From Oceanirhabdus sp. W0125-5 (lineage in GTDB: Bacteria; Bacillota; Clostridia; Clostridiales; Clostridiaceae), in contig NZ_CP115913.1 in NCBI RefSeq assembly GCF_027938815.1, forward strand, positions 1,212,001 to 1,276,000: DNA of 64,000 nucleotides. The letters run 5' to 3'. Position numbers and translations under genes: made by a program. Shown in pieces: positions 56,475 through 64,000 of the stretch (position 1 is the stretch's first letter; every line of letters starts with the position of its first letter). A model generated the notes under the pieces. That model did not search any database. It was not told where the DNA came from and worked only from the letters and a program-made list of their open reading frames with translations.

Positions 56475-57053
56475 TATTACATTTATTATTAAAAAAATAT
56501 CAAAGTAAGAAAGCATCATGAGGTATTCTTAATAAGGGAATCAACGTGATGTTTTATCTTTTTATGTGAGAAATTTTAAAAAGCTGTAATTATTCAGAAT
56601 GTTGACGTGATTACAAATTATATGAACAATGAAAATTGTTTATGAGTAAAAATTGGTTATTAAATTAACGAAAATAATAAGTTAGAGTTCTAACGTGGTA
56701 ATCTGTCAAAGCAAAATGTTTTATTGAATACCTAGAATTAATCATATAGCAATTTCAAAAGATTATTTTTATAAATTGATTTTTTATTAGTCCAGTAAAA
56801 GATTGATATTAAATAGATTGATATAAAGGGAATTCAGCAAAATGATTTATTAAAGTTCAACAAATACGATGATTGAGAATAGTTTAAATTATCAGATTAA
56901 TTAAAAGAAAATAAGGTAAAAAAATAATGTTATTTCCTTAACAATAAGCCTTGTAGATTCACTAAAAGTATAATAGAATATCATAGGAAGAGTTACGAAA
57001 ATTTTAAATTTAAAATCAAATTATTTTAATGTTAACTAAAGAAGGAGAGAAAT
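56475..57053 (+). other. long intergenic region
   Basis: These 579 AT-rich bases contain a possible weak terminator at 56509-56560 (AAAGCATCA against TGATGTTTT with inner GGTATTC/GGAATC pairing). The rest has stop codons in all frames and no good ribosome site except AAGGAGAG of the next gene at 57043. I see no riboswitch, tRNA or repeat there. Confidence 0.6.
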
Positions 57054-58364
57054 ATGTCTACAAAAACACTAAAGAAGTCAGTAACATTTGCAGAAGCAAT
57101 TGCTATTGTTATTGGAATGATTATAGGTTCTGGAATTTTTCTTAAACCAGGAATTGTTTTTAATAATGCAGGATCAGTAGGAATGGGATTGCTAGCATGG
57201 GTTGTAGGAGGAGTTATTAGTTTAGCATCAGCACTTACAATTGCAGAAATCGGAGCAGCTATTCCAAAAACAGGTGGATTATATATATATCTAGAAGAAT
57301 TATATGGCGATGTATGGGGCTTTTTATTAGGATGGGTACAAACTGTAATTTCTTATCCGGCTTCAGGAGCAGCACTTGCAATCGCATTTACAAGTTTTGC
57401 TACATTCTTTATACCTATGAATTCTTTTCAACAAAAACTTGTAGCAGCAGGAATATTATTATTTGTAATAACAATGAATATAATTGCTACAAAATTTGGT
57501 GGAGTAATACAAACTGTTTCAACAGTTGGTAAATTAATACCTGTTGCAGCTATTATTATTTTTGGATTGATAAATGGAGAAGTTCATGATATTACTTTCA
57601 CTCAGTCAGCAGTAACAACTGGAATGGGATTTGGAGCTGCCATTCTAGGAACGTTATGGGCATATGATGGGTGGATAGGTGTTACTAACATGGCAGGAGA
57701 ATTGAAAAACCCTAAGAAAGATCTTCCTAGATCTATAATTTTGGGGGTATCAAGTGTAATGCTTATATATGTAATATTTAATATAGCTTTATCAAAAGTT
57801 TTACCACTAGGTGAGATTGTAACATCTCAATCACCGGTTTCAGATGCAGCTATTATGCTTTTTGGTAATAAAGGTGGAACATTTATTATAGCTGGAATGA
57901 TGGTATCTGTTTTTGGGGCTTTAAATGGATATCTTATGACTGGAGCGAGAGTTCCTTTTGCTATGGCTGAAAGAAAGCAATTACCTTTTCATAAGGTTTT
58001 AGGAAAAGCTCATCCTAAATTTAAGACTCCTGGAAATGCTTTAATATTTGAAGGGGTTTTAGCTGTACTATATATATTATCAGGAAGCTTTAATACACTT
58101 ACAGACTTACTTGTATTTGTTTTATGGATATTCTTTGTTATGGGTGTAATTGGTATATTTATTTTAAGAAAGAAAGTACCAGCAGAACAAAGACCATATA
58201 AAGTTCCGTTATATCCAATAACACCACTAGTTGGTATCTTTGGTGGAGGATATATATTAGTAAGTACAATTATGAGTTCACCAGTAAATTCTATAATAGG
58301 AATTGGAATAGCACTATTAGGATTACCAGTTTTCTATTATTTAAAGAAGTCGCAAACCAATTAA
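57054..58364 (+). CDS. APC-family amino-acid permease (SteT/LAT-like)
   Basis: This 436-residue transporter has 12 membrane segments. It has the APC substrate motif GSGIFLKPG in segment 1 and the segment 6 motif WAYDGWIG, both typical of amino-acid exchangers of the LAT/SteT group. A substrate such as serine/threonine or aromatic residues cannot be chosen. ATG follows AAGGAGAG after a long leader, and a terminator follows. Confidence 0.92.
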   Translation: MSTKTLKKSVTFAEAIAIVIGMIIGSGIFLKPGIVFNNAGSVGMGLLAWVVGGVISLASALTIAEIGAAIPKTGGLYIYLEELYGDVWGFLLGWVQTVISYPASGAALAIAFTSFATFFIPMNSFQQKLVAAGILLFVITMNIIATKFGGVIQTVSTVGKLIPVAAIIIFGLINGEVHDITFTQSAVTTGMGFGAAILGTLWAYDGWIGVTNMAGELKNPKKDLPRSIILGVSSVMLIYVIFNIALSKVLPLGEIVTSQSPVSDAAIMLFGNKGGTFIIAGMMVSVFGALNGYLMTGARVPFAMAERKQLPFHKVLGKAHPKFKTPGNALIFEGVLAVLYILSGSFNTLTDLLVFVLWIFFVMGVIGIFILRKKVPAEQRPYKVPLYPITPLVGIFGGGYILVSTIMSSPVNSIIGIGIALLGLPVFYYLKKSQTN

Positions 58365-58373
58365 CATAAATAA

Positions 58374-58424
58374 AAAGCACCATCATGGGTTATCAAAATG
58401 ATAATCTGTGGTGGTGTTTTTTAT
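58374..58424 (+). terminator. terminator of the permease gene
   Basis: AAAGCACCA...GGTTATC pairs with GATAATC...GGTGGTGTTT, with a T6 tail. Confidence 0.8.
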
Positions 58425-58551
58425 TTATGTTTAAAATAATATAACTTAGGATTTTATCGCATTAATTAGTATTTATAGGCGAATAATAAAAGTACTGTAT
58501 TAACTAAAACCATTTATTTAAAATCCTATAAATAAAAAGGGTGATAAAACT

Positions 58552-60039
58552 ATGAACACAAATCTTCAGGAAAATATAGATTATATTCTTAATGAACTGG
58601 GTAAGCAAAGTCCAGTAGTTGTAAAGGATTTTTTTATAGGCAAAAGCAAATCATTGAAAGCATCGCTAGTATTTGTTAATGGATTAATGAGCAGATCTCT
58701 TATAGATAGAGATTTATTAAATCCATTAATGATTCATTTAAATGAAGAGTTAGTTCCAGGGGAAAGTCTTCCAGAGTATATAGCCCAAAGATATATACCA
58801 ATGGGGAGCACTAAAGTTGAAGAAAATATTAATAAAGTTATAGAATCAATTAAAATCGGAAAAACAGCTATGTTAGTTGAAGGTTCACAAAGCATTATTA
58901 TTATTGACACTATAGATTCAACACATTACAGGGCTATAGCTGATCCACCCAATGAATCAGCTATCAGGGGATCGAGAGAAGGATTCGTAGAAAACATAGG
59001 TGTAAATATAAGTATACTGAGAAGAAAAATCAAGGATAAAAATTTAATAATAGAAAACTTGATTGTTGGGAAAAGATCTCAAACTGATGTGGTTATTATG
59101 TATATTGATGATATTGTTGATAAAGATGTATTGAAAAAGGTTCAAAATAGATTAAACAGCATAGATGTTGATTCAATCAATGCAGCTGGTATGATTGAAC
59201 AGTATATAGAGTCAAGTCCATACTCAGTATTTCCGCAAGCATTTAATACTGAAAGACCTGATATTGTTAAAGCTAATTTAATGGAAGGTAAAATTGCTAT
59301 TTTGGTAAATGGAAATCCTAATGTTCTTACAGTTCCAGCAGTATTTGTAGAATTTTTTCAAGCAGTTGAAGATTATAATCAAAGGACTATCGTTTCGTCT
59401 TTTGCGAGGCTTTTAAGAATTTTAGCGGTTTTTATGGTAATAACATTACCATCTATATATTTAACTCTTATACAATATAATGCTGAGCTTATACCTCTTA
59501 AGTTTATTAACCCGATTGTACAGTCGAGAGAAGGAATAGCTCTGACTCCATTTCTAGAAATATTAGCTATGGAAGTTGTTGTAGAATTTTTAAGAGAAGG
59601 GGGACTTAGGCTTCCACCAAAAATTGCAGGAACCTTAAGTATTGTAGGTGGTATCATCATAGGAAATACTGCAATAGAATCTAGAATAGTAAGTCCTTCA
59701 ACTTTACTTGTGGTTGGGATAGCGGTTCTATCTACTTTCTTAATTCCTAATTATGAAATGTCGCTTAGTATAAGATTTATAAGATTTCCTATGTTAGTAC
59801 TTGCTAATACAATAGGTTTTATGGGAATTGCAGCTGGTTGGTTTTTCTTAATGGTTCACCTTTTCTCATTAGAAAGTTTTGGAGTACCTTATGTTTCAAT
59901 TAAAGAAAAAGATATGAAAGATATATTTATAAGGGCTCCATTGTGGAAGATGAATAATAGACCAGAAGCAGTTCCAAATAATAATCCAATAAGACAGAGT
60001 GATTTTAGAAAGCAATTTAAAGGTGAGAATGATGAATAA
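58552..60039 (+). CDS. gerKA: spore germination receptor subunit A (GerA family)
   Basis: This 495-residue inner-membrane protein has an N-terminal cytoplasmic domain (about 1-240) with VFVNGLMSRSLIDRDLLNPL, ASPYSVFPQ-like and ERPDIVKANLMEGKIAILVNGNP motifs, then four to five membrane segments (about 285-440), ending in a short tail. It is the A subunit of a nutrient receptor that triggers germination. The B subunit start overlaps its end by 8 bases. ATG follows AAGGGTG. Confidence 0.93.
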   Translation: MNTNLQENIDYILNELGKQSPVVVKDFFIGKSKSLKASLVFVNGLMSRSLIDRDLLNPLMIHLNEELVPGESLPEYIAQRYIPMGSTKVEENINKVIESIKIGKTAMLVEGSQSIIIIDTIDSTHYRAIADPPNESAIRGSREGFVENIGVNISILRRKIKDKNLIIENLIVGKRSQTDVVIMYIDDIVDKDVLKKVQNRLNSIDVDSINAAGMIEQYIESSPYSVFPQAFNTERPDIVKANLMEGKIAILVNGNPNVLTVPAVFVEFFQAVEDYNQRTIVSSFARLLRILAVFMVITLPSIYLTLIQYNAELIPLKFINPIVQSREGIALTPFLEILAMEVVVEFLREGGLRLPPKIAGTLSIVGGIIIGNTAIESRIVSPSTLLVVGIAVLSTFLIPNYEMSLSIRFIRFPMLVLANTIGFMGIAAGWFFLMVHLFSLESFGVPYVSIKEKDMKDIFIRAPLWKMNNRPEAVPNNNPIRQSDFRKQFKGENDE

Positions 60040-61135
60040 TGGAAAAAAGAATCTTTTAACAAATAATCAATTCACTTTTTTTTTAATGGGGTTCGTAATT
60101 GGTCCCGCTTTTTTAAGATTACCGAATGTTATTGTACCAATTGCACAACAAGATGCATGGATTACAGCAATAATTGCATTGATATATCCAGTAATTACTA
60201 TTTTAATAAGCTGCATAATAATAAAAAAGCATCCAAAGGAGAATATTCTTGTTTTAAGTAAAAACTACTTTGGCAATTTCTTTGGAACTGTATTGAATAT
60301 TGTTTTTATGCTTCAATTTATTTTATATACTGCTGCAGTTACTGAAGACTTTGTTAGATTAACAAGGACCTATATAGTAGGGTTTATACCAGCTTCTAAA
60401 ATTATTGTAATAGCAGTTTCTTTAGCAGCCTATAATGCTTTTAAAGGAATAAAGACTATAGGAAAAAGTTGTGAACTTATTTCTTATATTTTTATCGGAA
60501 TGCTATTTTTTTCTTTATCAGCATTAAAATATGGCAAGATATTAAATGTTCAGCCAGTTTTTGGGGCTGGGGTAAGTAATATTTTGAAGGCATTTAAAGA
60601 TACTCTTTATTTTTATACTGGGTGGGAGGCCATACTTTTATTTCATCCATATGTAGAGGATATTAAATCAATAAAAAAAACAGCTCTAAAAGGGGTAGCA
60701 ATTTGTGGTGTAATATGGGTGTGGACTGTTTTTGCAACTATTTATTACTTAGGAGTAGATGTAGTACCAAAAAGTTACTGGTCTTTCGTTATGGTTTTTG
60801 AAAGCATACATATACCTATTATTAATAATTTTAGATACATATTTATGTTCACATGGGTGTTAGTTGTATTTAGAATTATATCTATTTATTATTTTTCATC
60901 AGCTTATAATTTGAGTGTTTTAACTAAAATTAATATAAAAAAATTATGTATTATTATTTATCCGTTTATATTGTATTTAAGTTATAAAATATCTAGTAGT
61001 AATTTATTCAGGAAAAAACTAATAGGATTTGCAACTCCTACTTTTGTTATTTTTAATTTACTCTTCATCTCTTTAATAGCTGTATTTATAAGATTTAAGT
61101 ATAAAAAAGGGGAGAAGGTTAAAGAACTAAACTAA
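60032..61135 (+). CDS. gerKB: spore germination receptor subunit B, first copy
   Basis: This 367-residue transporter-like protein of the APC fold has ten membrane segments and an opening motif LLTNNQFTFFLMGFVIGPAFLRLPN shared with the two later copies. It is the nutrient-sensing subunit. ATG 60032 follows AAAGGTG and overlaps the end of gerKA; an ATG three bases earlier is possible. GerKC is 11 bases downstream. Confidence 0.92.
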   Translation: MNNGKKNLLTNNQFTFFLMGFVIGPAFLRLPNVIVPIAQQDAWITAIIALIYPVITILISCIIIKKHPKENILVLSKNYFGNFFGTVLNIVFMLQFILYTAAVTEDFVRLTRTYIVGFIPASKIIVIAVSLAAYNAFKGIKTIGKSCELISYIFIGMLFFSLSALKYGKILNVQPVFGAGVSNILKAFKDTLYFYTGWEAILLFHPYVEDIKSIKKTALKGVAICGVIWVWTVFATIYYLGVDVVPKSYWSFVMVFESIHIPIINNFRYIFMFTWVLVVFRIISIYYFSSAYNLSVLTKINIKKLCIIIYPFILYLSYKISSSNLFRKKLIGFATPTFVIFNLLFISLIAVFIRFKYKKGEKVKELN

Positions 61136-61146
61136 GGGAGATATAT

Positions 61147-62301
61147 ATGAGTAAGAAAAAGTTAGAAAATAATATGGTGAGTAATTTTATAAATAATAAA
61201 AAATATATATTTGTTATTATTTTTACTATTATGATTTATGTATATATAAGAGATGGAATTGTAAATGTACCTGTTGAAGATCTTGATATTCCAGCAGGAA
61301 TAGGTATTCATGTAATACCGAAAGGGGAGAATAGCGTTGAATATCAGATTCCTATTTCTTTCTATAATTATGGTGAAGATATGAGAATTTCAACATTGAC
61401 GCATACAGGAACAGCAGGTACTATTGCTGAAACTAGAGAACGACGTCAGGTATTTAGTAATAAAAAACTGATATTAGGAGTAGAAAGAATAGTTATATTA
61501 AGTGAAGCTTTTTCAGAATTTGGCATTCATCATATAATACATACTATGTTTAGAAATCCTCTTATTAATGATACTGGTCTTTTAGCTGTATGTAAAGGTA
61601 ATCCTGAAGATGTTTTAAGTTTTCAGGTCCCTGATTATCCTAGTTCTTCTGACTATATAACATCAATGATTGAGAGTTCAACTAAATTTAATTTTTTCTC
61701 TGATAATTATAAATTCATGGACTTGTATGTAAGAGTGGACTCTGAAGGTAGAAGTCTAGTATTACCATACGTAGAACTAAAAGGAGATAAGCTGAGAATC
61801 ACGGGAATGGCATTATTTAAAAAAGATAAAATGGTTAATAAAATAAGTTTATCTGAATCAAAAACTATGAATATGTTAAGAGAAAATAAAGTTAAGGGCG
61901 TTCTTAAATTACAACAAAATTCAAAAGAATATTTAACTTATTATGCAACAACAAAAAGAAAAGTACGTTGTGAAAAAAATGATGATAAATATACTTTTTT
62001 TATAGAGCTATCTTTAAATGGTGACATAGCTGAAAATCATCTATATCTTGATATAAGAGAAAATGAAGAAACTATGAAAAAATTTGAGAAAGAGATGAGT
62101 GAATATGCAGAGAGACTCTCTTATAATTTTATTGATAAAATGCAAACTTATTATAAAGTGGATTGTCTTGAGTTAGGAAGAGTTGCAGCGGCTAAATATG
62201 GGCGTCATAAAGGGATTGATTGGGATAAAGAAGTGTCTAATGCAGATATAAAAGTAAAAGTTAGTGTTAAAGTTGACAAAATGGGAAGAGGAGATTATTA
62301 G
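61147..62301 (+). CDS. gerKC: spore germination receptor subunit C without lipobox
   Basis: This 384-residue Ger(x)C-family protein has one N-terminal membrane segment (about 18-34) and an exported three-domain body (IPAGIGIHVI, then GTAGTIAETRERRQVF and the C-terminal IDKMQTYYKVDCLELGRVA). Normal GerC proteins are lipoproteins with TGCWDRRE after the signal. No cysteine occurs here before residue 130, so it is probably anchored by the helix rather than by lipid. ATG follows AGGGAG. Confidence 0.9.
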   Translation: MSKKKLENNMVSNFINNKKYIFVIIFTIMIYVYIRDGIVNVPVEDLDIPAGIGIHVIPKGENSVEYQIPISFYNYGEDMRISTLTHTGTAGTIAETRERRQVFSNKKLILGVERIVILSEAFSEFGIHHIIHTMFRNPLINDTGLLAVCKGNPEDVLSFQVPDYPSSSDYITSMIESSTKFNFFSDNYKFMDLYVRVDSEGRSLVLPYVELKGDKLRITGMALFKKDKMVNKISLSESKTMNMLRENKVKGVLKLQQNSKEYLTYYATTKRKVRCEKNDDKYTFFIELSLNGDIAENHLYLDIRENEETMKKFEKEMSEYAERLSYNFIDKMQTYYKVDCLELGRVAAAKYGRHKGIDWDKEVSNADIKVKVSVKVDKMGRGDY

Positions 62302-62335
62302 AGTATTTTAGTGAAGAAAGAGAGGGGGATACGCT

Positions 62336-63415
62336 GTGAATACTGAAAAAAGTAAGCTTCTCACACCAAATCAATTTACATATATAGTAATTGGATTTAT
62401 TGTTGGAGCAGGTGTTCTAACTTTACCAAATGAACTTGTAAAGGTTGCAGGTCAGGATTCATGGATATGTACAATTATAGCTATGTTTTATCCCCTATAT
62501 GTTGTTTTTATTAGCGTATACATTATAAATAAACATCCAAAAGAAAATATATTAATATTAAATAAAAAATATCTTGGTAAATTCTTTGGGAGTATATTAA
62601 ACTTTATTTTTATGTTGCAATTTATGTTAACTTATATAGTTATTATTGCTAATACTATAATATTTTGTAGAGTTTTTATAGTGAATTACTTAGCTCCTTT
62701 AAAAGTTGCTATTATCTTAGTTTCTCTAGCTACATATTCATCCTATAAAGGGTTAAGGGGGTTAGGGAAAATGAGTGAATTAATTTTTTATATGTTTATT
62801 ATAGTAATATTATTTTCTATATCTGCACTAAAATATGGAAGTATATTGAATTTACAACCTGTTTTTGGGGCTGGTATTAAAAATATTATAAAGGCAACCC
62901 CAAAAACTGCTTATTCTTATTCTGGGTGGGAGGTAATACTGTTATTTTTTCCATATGTAAACGATGTTAAATATGTAAAAAAGTGTTCTCTAAAAGCTGT
63001 GGCAATATCTGTAATTGTATATTTATGGGCTGTTTTTATAACTATTTTTTATTTAGGTATAGATATTGTTCCTAAAAGTTATTGGGCATTAATATTAACT
63101 TTTGAAAGTATAAATATTCCTATAATTAATAACTTTAGATATATATTTATGTTCATATGGTTGTTTCTAGCATTAAGAATTGCTGCTAATTACCATTTTT
63201 CCATAGCATTAATTTTTAATGATTTTAAGAAAATAGAATTAAAAAAAATGTGCTTGTTAATCTATCCATTGATTCTCTATTTAGGATTTAAATTTACAGA
63301 TATATTTCTCAAACAAAAAGTAGTAGCGTTAGGATATCCATTTCTTATGTGTTTTAATTTGTTATCTTTTACGGTATTAGCTTTATTAATACATTTCAAA
63401 GGTAAAAAAACATAA
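62336..63415 (+). CDS. spore germination receptor subunit B, second copy
   Basis: This 359-residue paralogue of the first gerKB shares LLTPNQFTYIVIGF, ALKYGSILNLQPVFGAGIKNI and SINIPIINNFRYIFMF. GTG follows AGGGGG. Ten membrane segments are predicted. Extra B subunits could give the receptor different nutrient specificities with one A and one C subunit. Confidence 0.92.
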   Translation: MNTEKSKLLTPNQFTYIVIGFIVGAGVLTLPNELVKVAGQDSWICTIIAMFYPLYVVFISVYIINKHPKENILILNKKYLGKFFGSILNFIFMLQFMLTYIVIIANTIIFCRVFIVNYLAPLKVAIILVSLATYSSYKGLRGLGKMSELIFYMFIIVILFSISALKYGSILNLQPVFGAGIKNIIKATPKTAYSYSGWEVILLFFPYVNDVKYVKKCSLKAVAISVIVYLWAVFITIFYLGIDIVPKSYWALILTFESINIPIINNFRYIFMFIWLFLALRIAANYHFSIALIFNDFKKIELKKMCLLIYPLILYLGFKFTDIFLKQKVVALGYPFLMCFNLLSFTVLALLIHFKGKKT

Positions 63416-63459
63416 AATACTCTTTAAAGGTGAGGGTTTTATGAAAGCGGGGTGAAGAT

Positions 63460-64000
63460 TTGAATACTGAAAAGAATAATCTTTTAACTCCTAATCAATT
63501 AACTTATGTATTACTAGGTTTTGTAGTTGGAACAGGTTTTCTTAAATTACCAAATCAACTGGTGGAAACAGCAGGTCAGGATTCATGGATATGCGTAATT
63601 TTAGCTTTGATTTACCCTCTATATATGATTTTTGTTGGTATTTACATTAGAAATAAACATCCTAATGTAAATATACTTTTTATAAACGAAAGATATTTTG
63701 GTAAGTTATTTGGCAGTTTAATTAATATTGTTTTTATGATGCAATTTATTATTTCAGCTGCAGCAGTTATAGCATATACCATGGTTTTTTGTAGAGTTTA
63801 TATAGCTAGTTTTTTTGCTCCTTTTAAAATTGCTCTTATAATAGTGGTATTAGCAGCCTATGCATCTAGTAAAGGAGTGGTAGTTTTAGCAAAATTAAAT
63901 CAGATAATATTTTACTTTTTTATTCCTACATTTTTATTATCTTTAATCGCACTTAAATATGGAAGTATAATAAATCTTGAACCTGTTTTTGGTGTAGGTA
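63460..64000 (+). CDS. spore germination receptor subunit B, third copy (cut by window end)
   Basis: A TTG start behind GCGGGGTG begins NTEKNNLLTPNQLTYVLLGF and continues open to the window edge (180 codons). The first residues nearly repeat the second copy, and LVETAGQDSWICVILAL and ALKYGSIINLEPVFGVG align with it. This makes a third B subunit in the same direction, 44 bases after the second. Confidence 0.9.
   Translation, partial: MNTEKNNLLTPNQLTYVLLGFVVGTGFLKLPNQLVETAGQDSWICVILALIYPLYMIFVGIYIRNKHPNVNILFINERYFGKLFGSLINIVFMMQFIISAAAVIAYTMVFCRVYIASFFAPFKIALIIVVLAAYASSKGVVVLAKLNQIIFYFFIPTFLLSLIALKYGSIINLEPVFGVG

Noticed and set aside
1..64000. CRISPR arrays, tRNA or rRNA genes
   Set aside because: No regularly spaced direct repeats or recognisable tRNA/rRNA sequences were found in reading the window; the repeats seen are palindromic elements and insertion-sequence ends.

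Overview
The window looks like chromosome from a low-GC, strictly anaerobic, endospore-forming member of the Clostridiaceae (Clostridium sensu lato). The evidence is the AT-rich composition, strong AGGAGG-type ribosome sites with frequent GTG/TTG starts, an oxygen-sensitive class III ribonucleotide reductase, two T-box-controlled aminoacyl-tRNA synthetases and a GerA-type spore germination operon. I see no rRNA, tRNA or CRISPR array. I cannot name the species.

Layout. 1-9.7 kb: a DUF3006-like small gene, a GAF-GGDEF protein, a leftward SsuABC/TauABC-like ABC importer, a coiled-coil protein, nrdD-nrdG behind a sigma-A promoter with two NrdR-like boxes, a 48-residue zinc ribbon and an MBL-fold hydrolase. 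9.8-20.5 kb: a cell-wall amidase with one active and two decayed catalytic domains, T-box-ileS, an EamA exporter, a nitroreductase and an aromatic-acid-exporter-like protein. 20.5-27 kb: an orphan metal-chelate/cobalamin-type binding lipoprotein, a two-component system, a CcdA/TlpA redox pair and a diguanylate cyclase. 27-36 kb: a trehalose operon (treP-treC-treR) with two operators, a duplicated small membrane protein, a GH36 alpha-galactosidase, and a hypothetical membrane protein followed in frame by a remnant of an S66 carboxypeptidase. 36-38.5 kb: T-box-thrS with an unusually large leader.

38.5-44.1 kb is a nested mobile-element island. An outer element (38574-44042) has paired 25-bp repeats at both ends and an 8-bp direct repeat, CATTAAAT, flush outside them. 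It carries a zinc-finger ISXO2/IS1595-like transposase whose catalytic residues look lost. That gene is split at codon 7 by a complete IS21-family element (40339-42489, 5-bp duplication ATAGT). Between the outer left end and the transposase sits a TnpB element with an intact nuclease and a 38-residue stub of TnpA.

44.2-51.5 kb: a membrane-anchored hydrolase, a second two-component system, an ABC-2 pair and a YxlE/YxlF/YxlG-like trio. 51.8-55.3 kb: an unusual 756-residue P-loop protein with GTPase-like motifs, preceded by a GTGCAC palindrome cluster, and a short Beta-family protein. 55.4-64 kb: an esterase, an amino-acid exchanger and a germination operon gerKA-gerKB-gerKC-gerKB-gerKB, the last gene cut by the window edge.

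Two palindromic miniature elements of about 250 bp lie in opposite orientation at 8488-8735 and 16649-16899. Fragments of a second family with a similar inner module lie at 1-47 and about 18757-18826.
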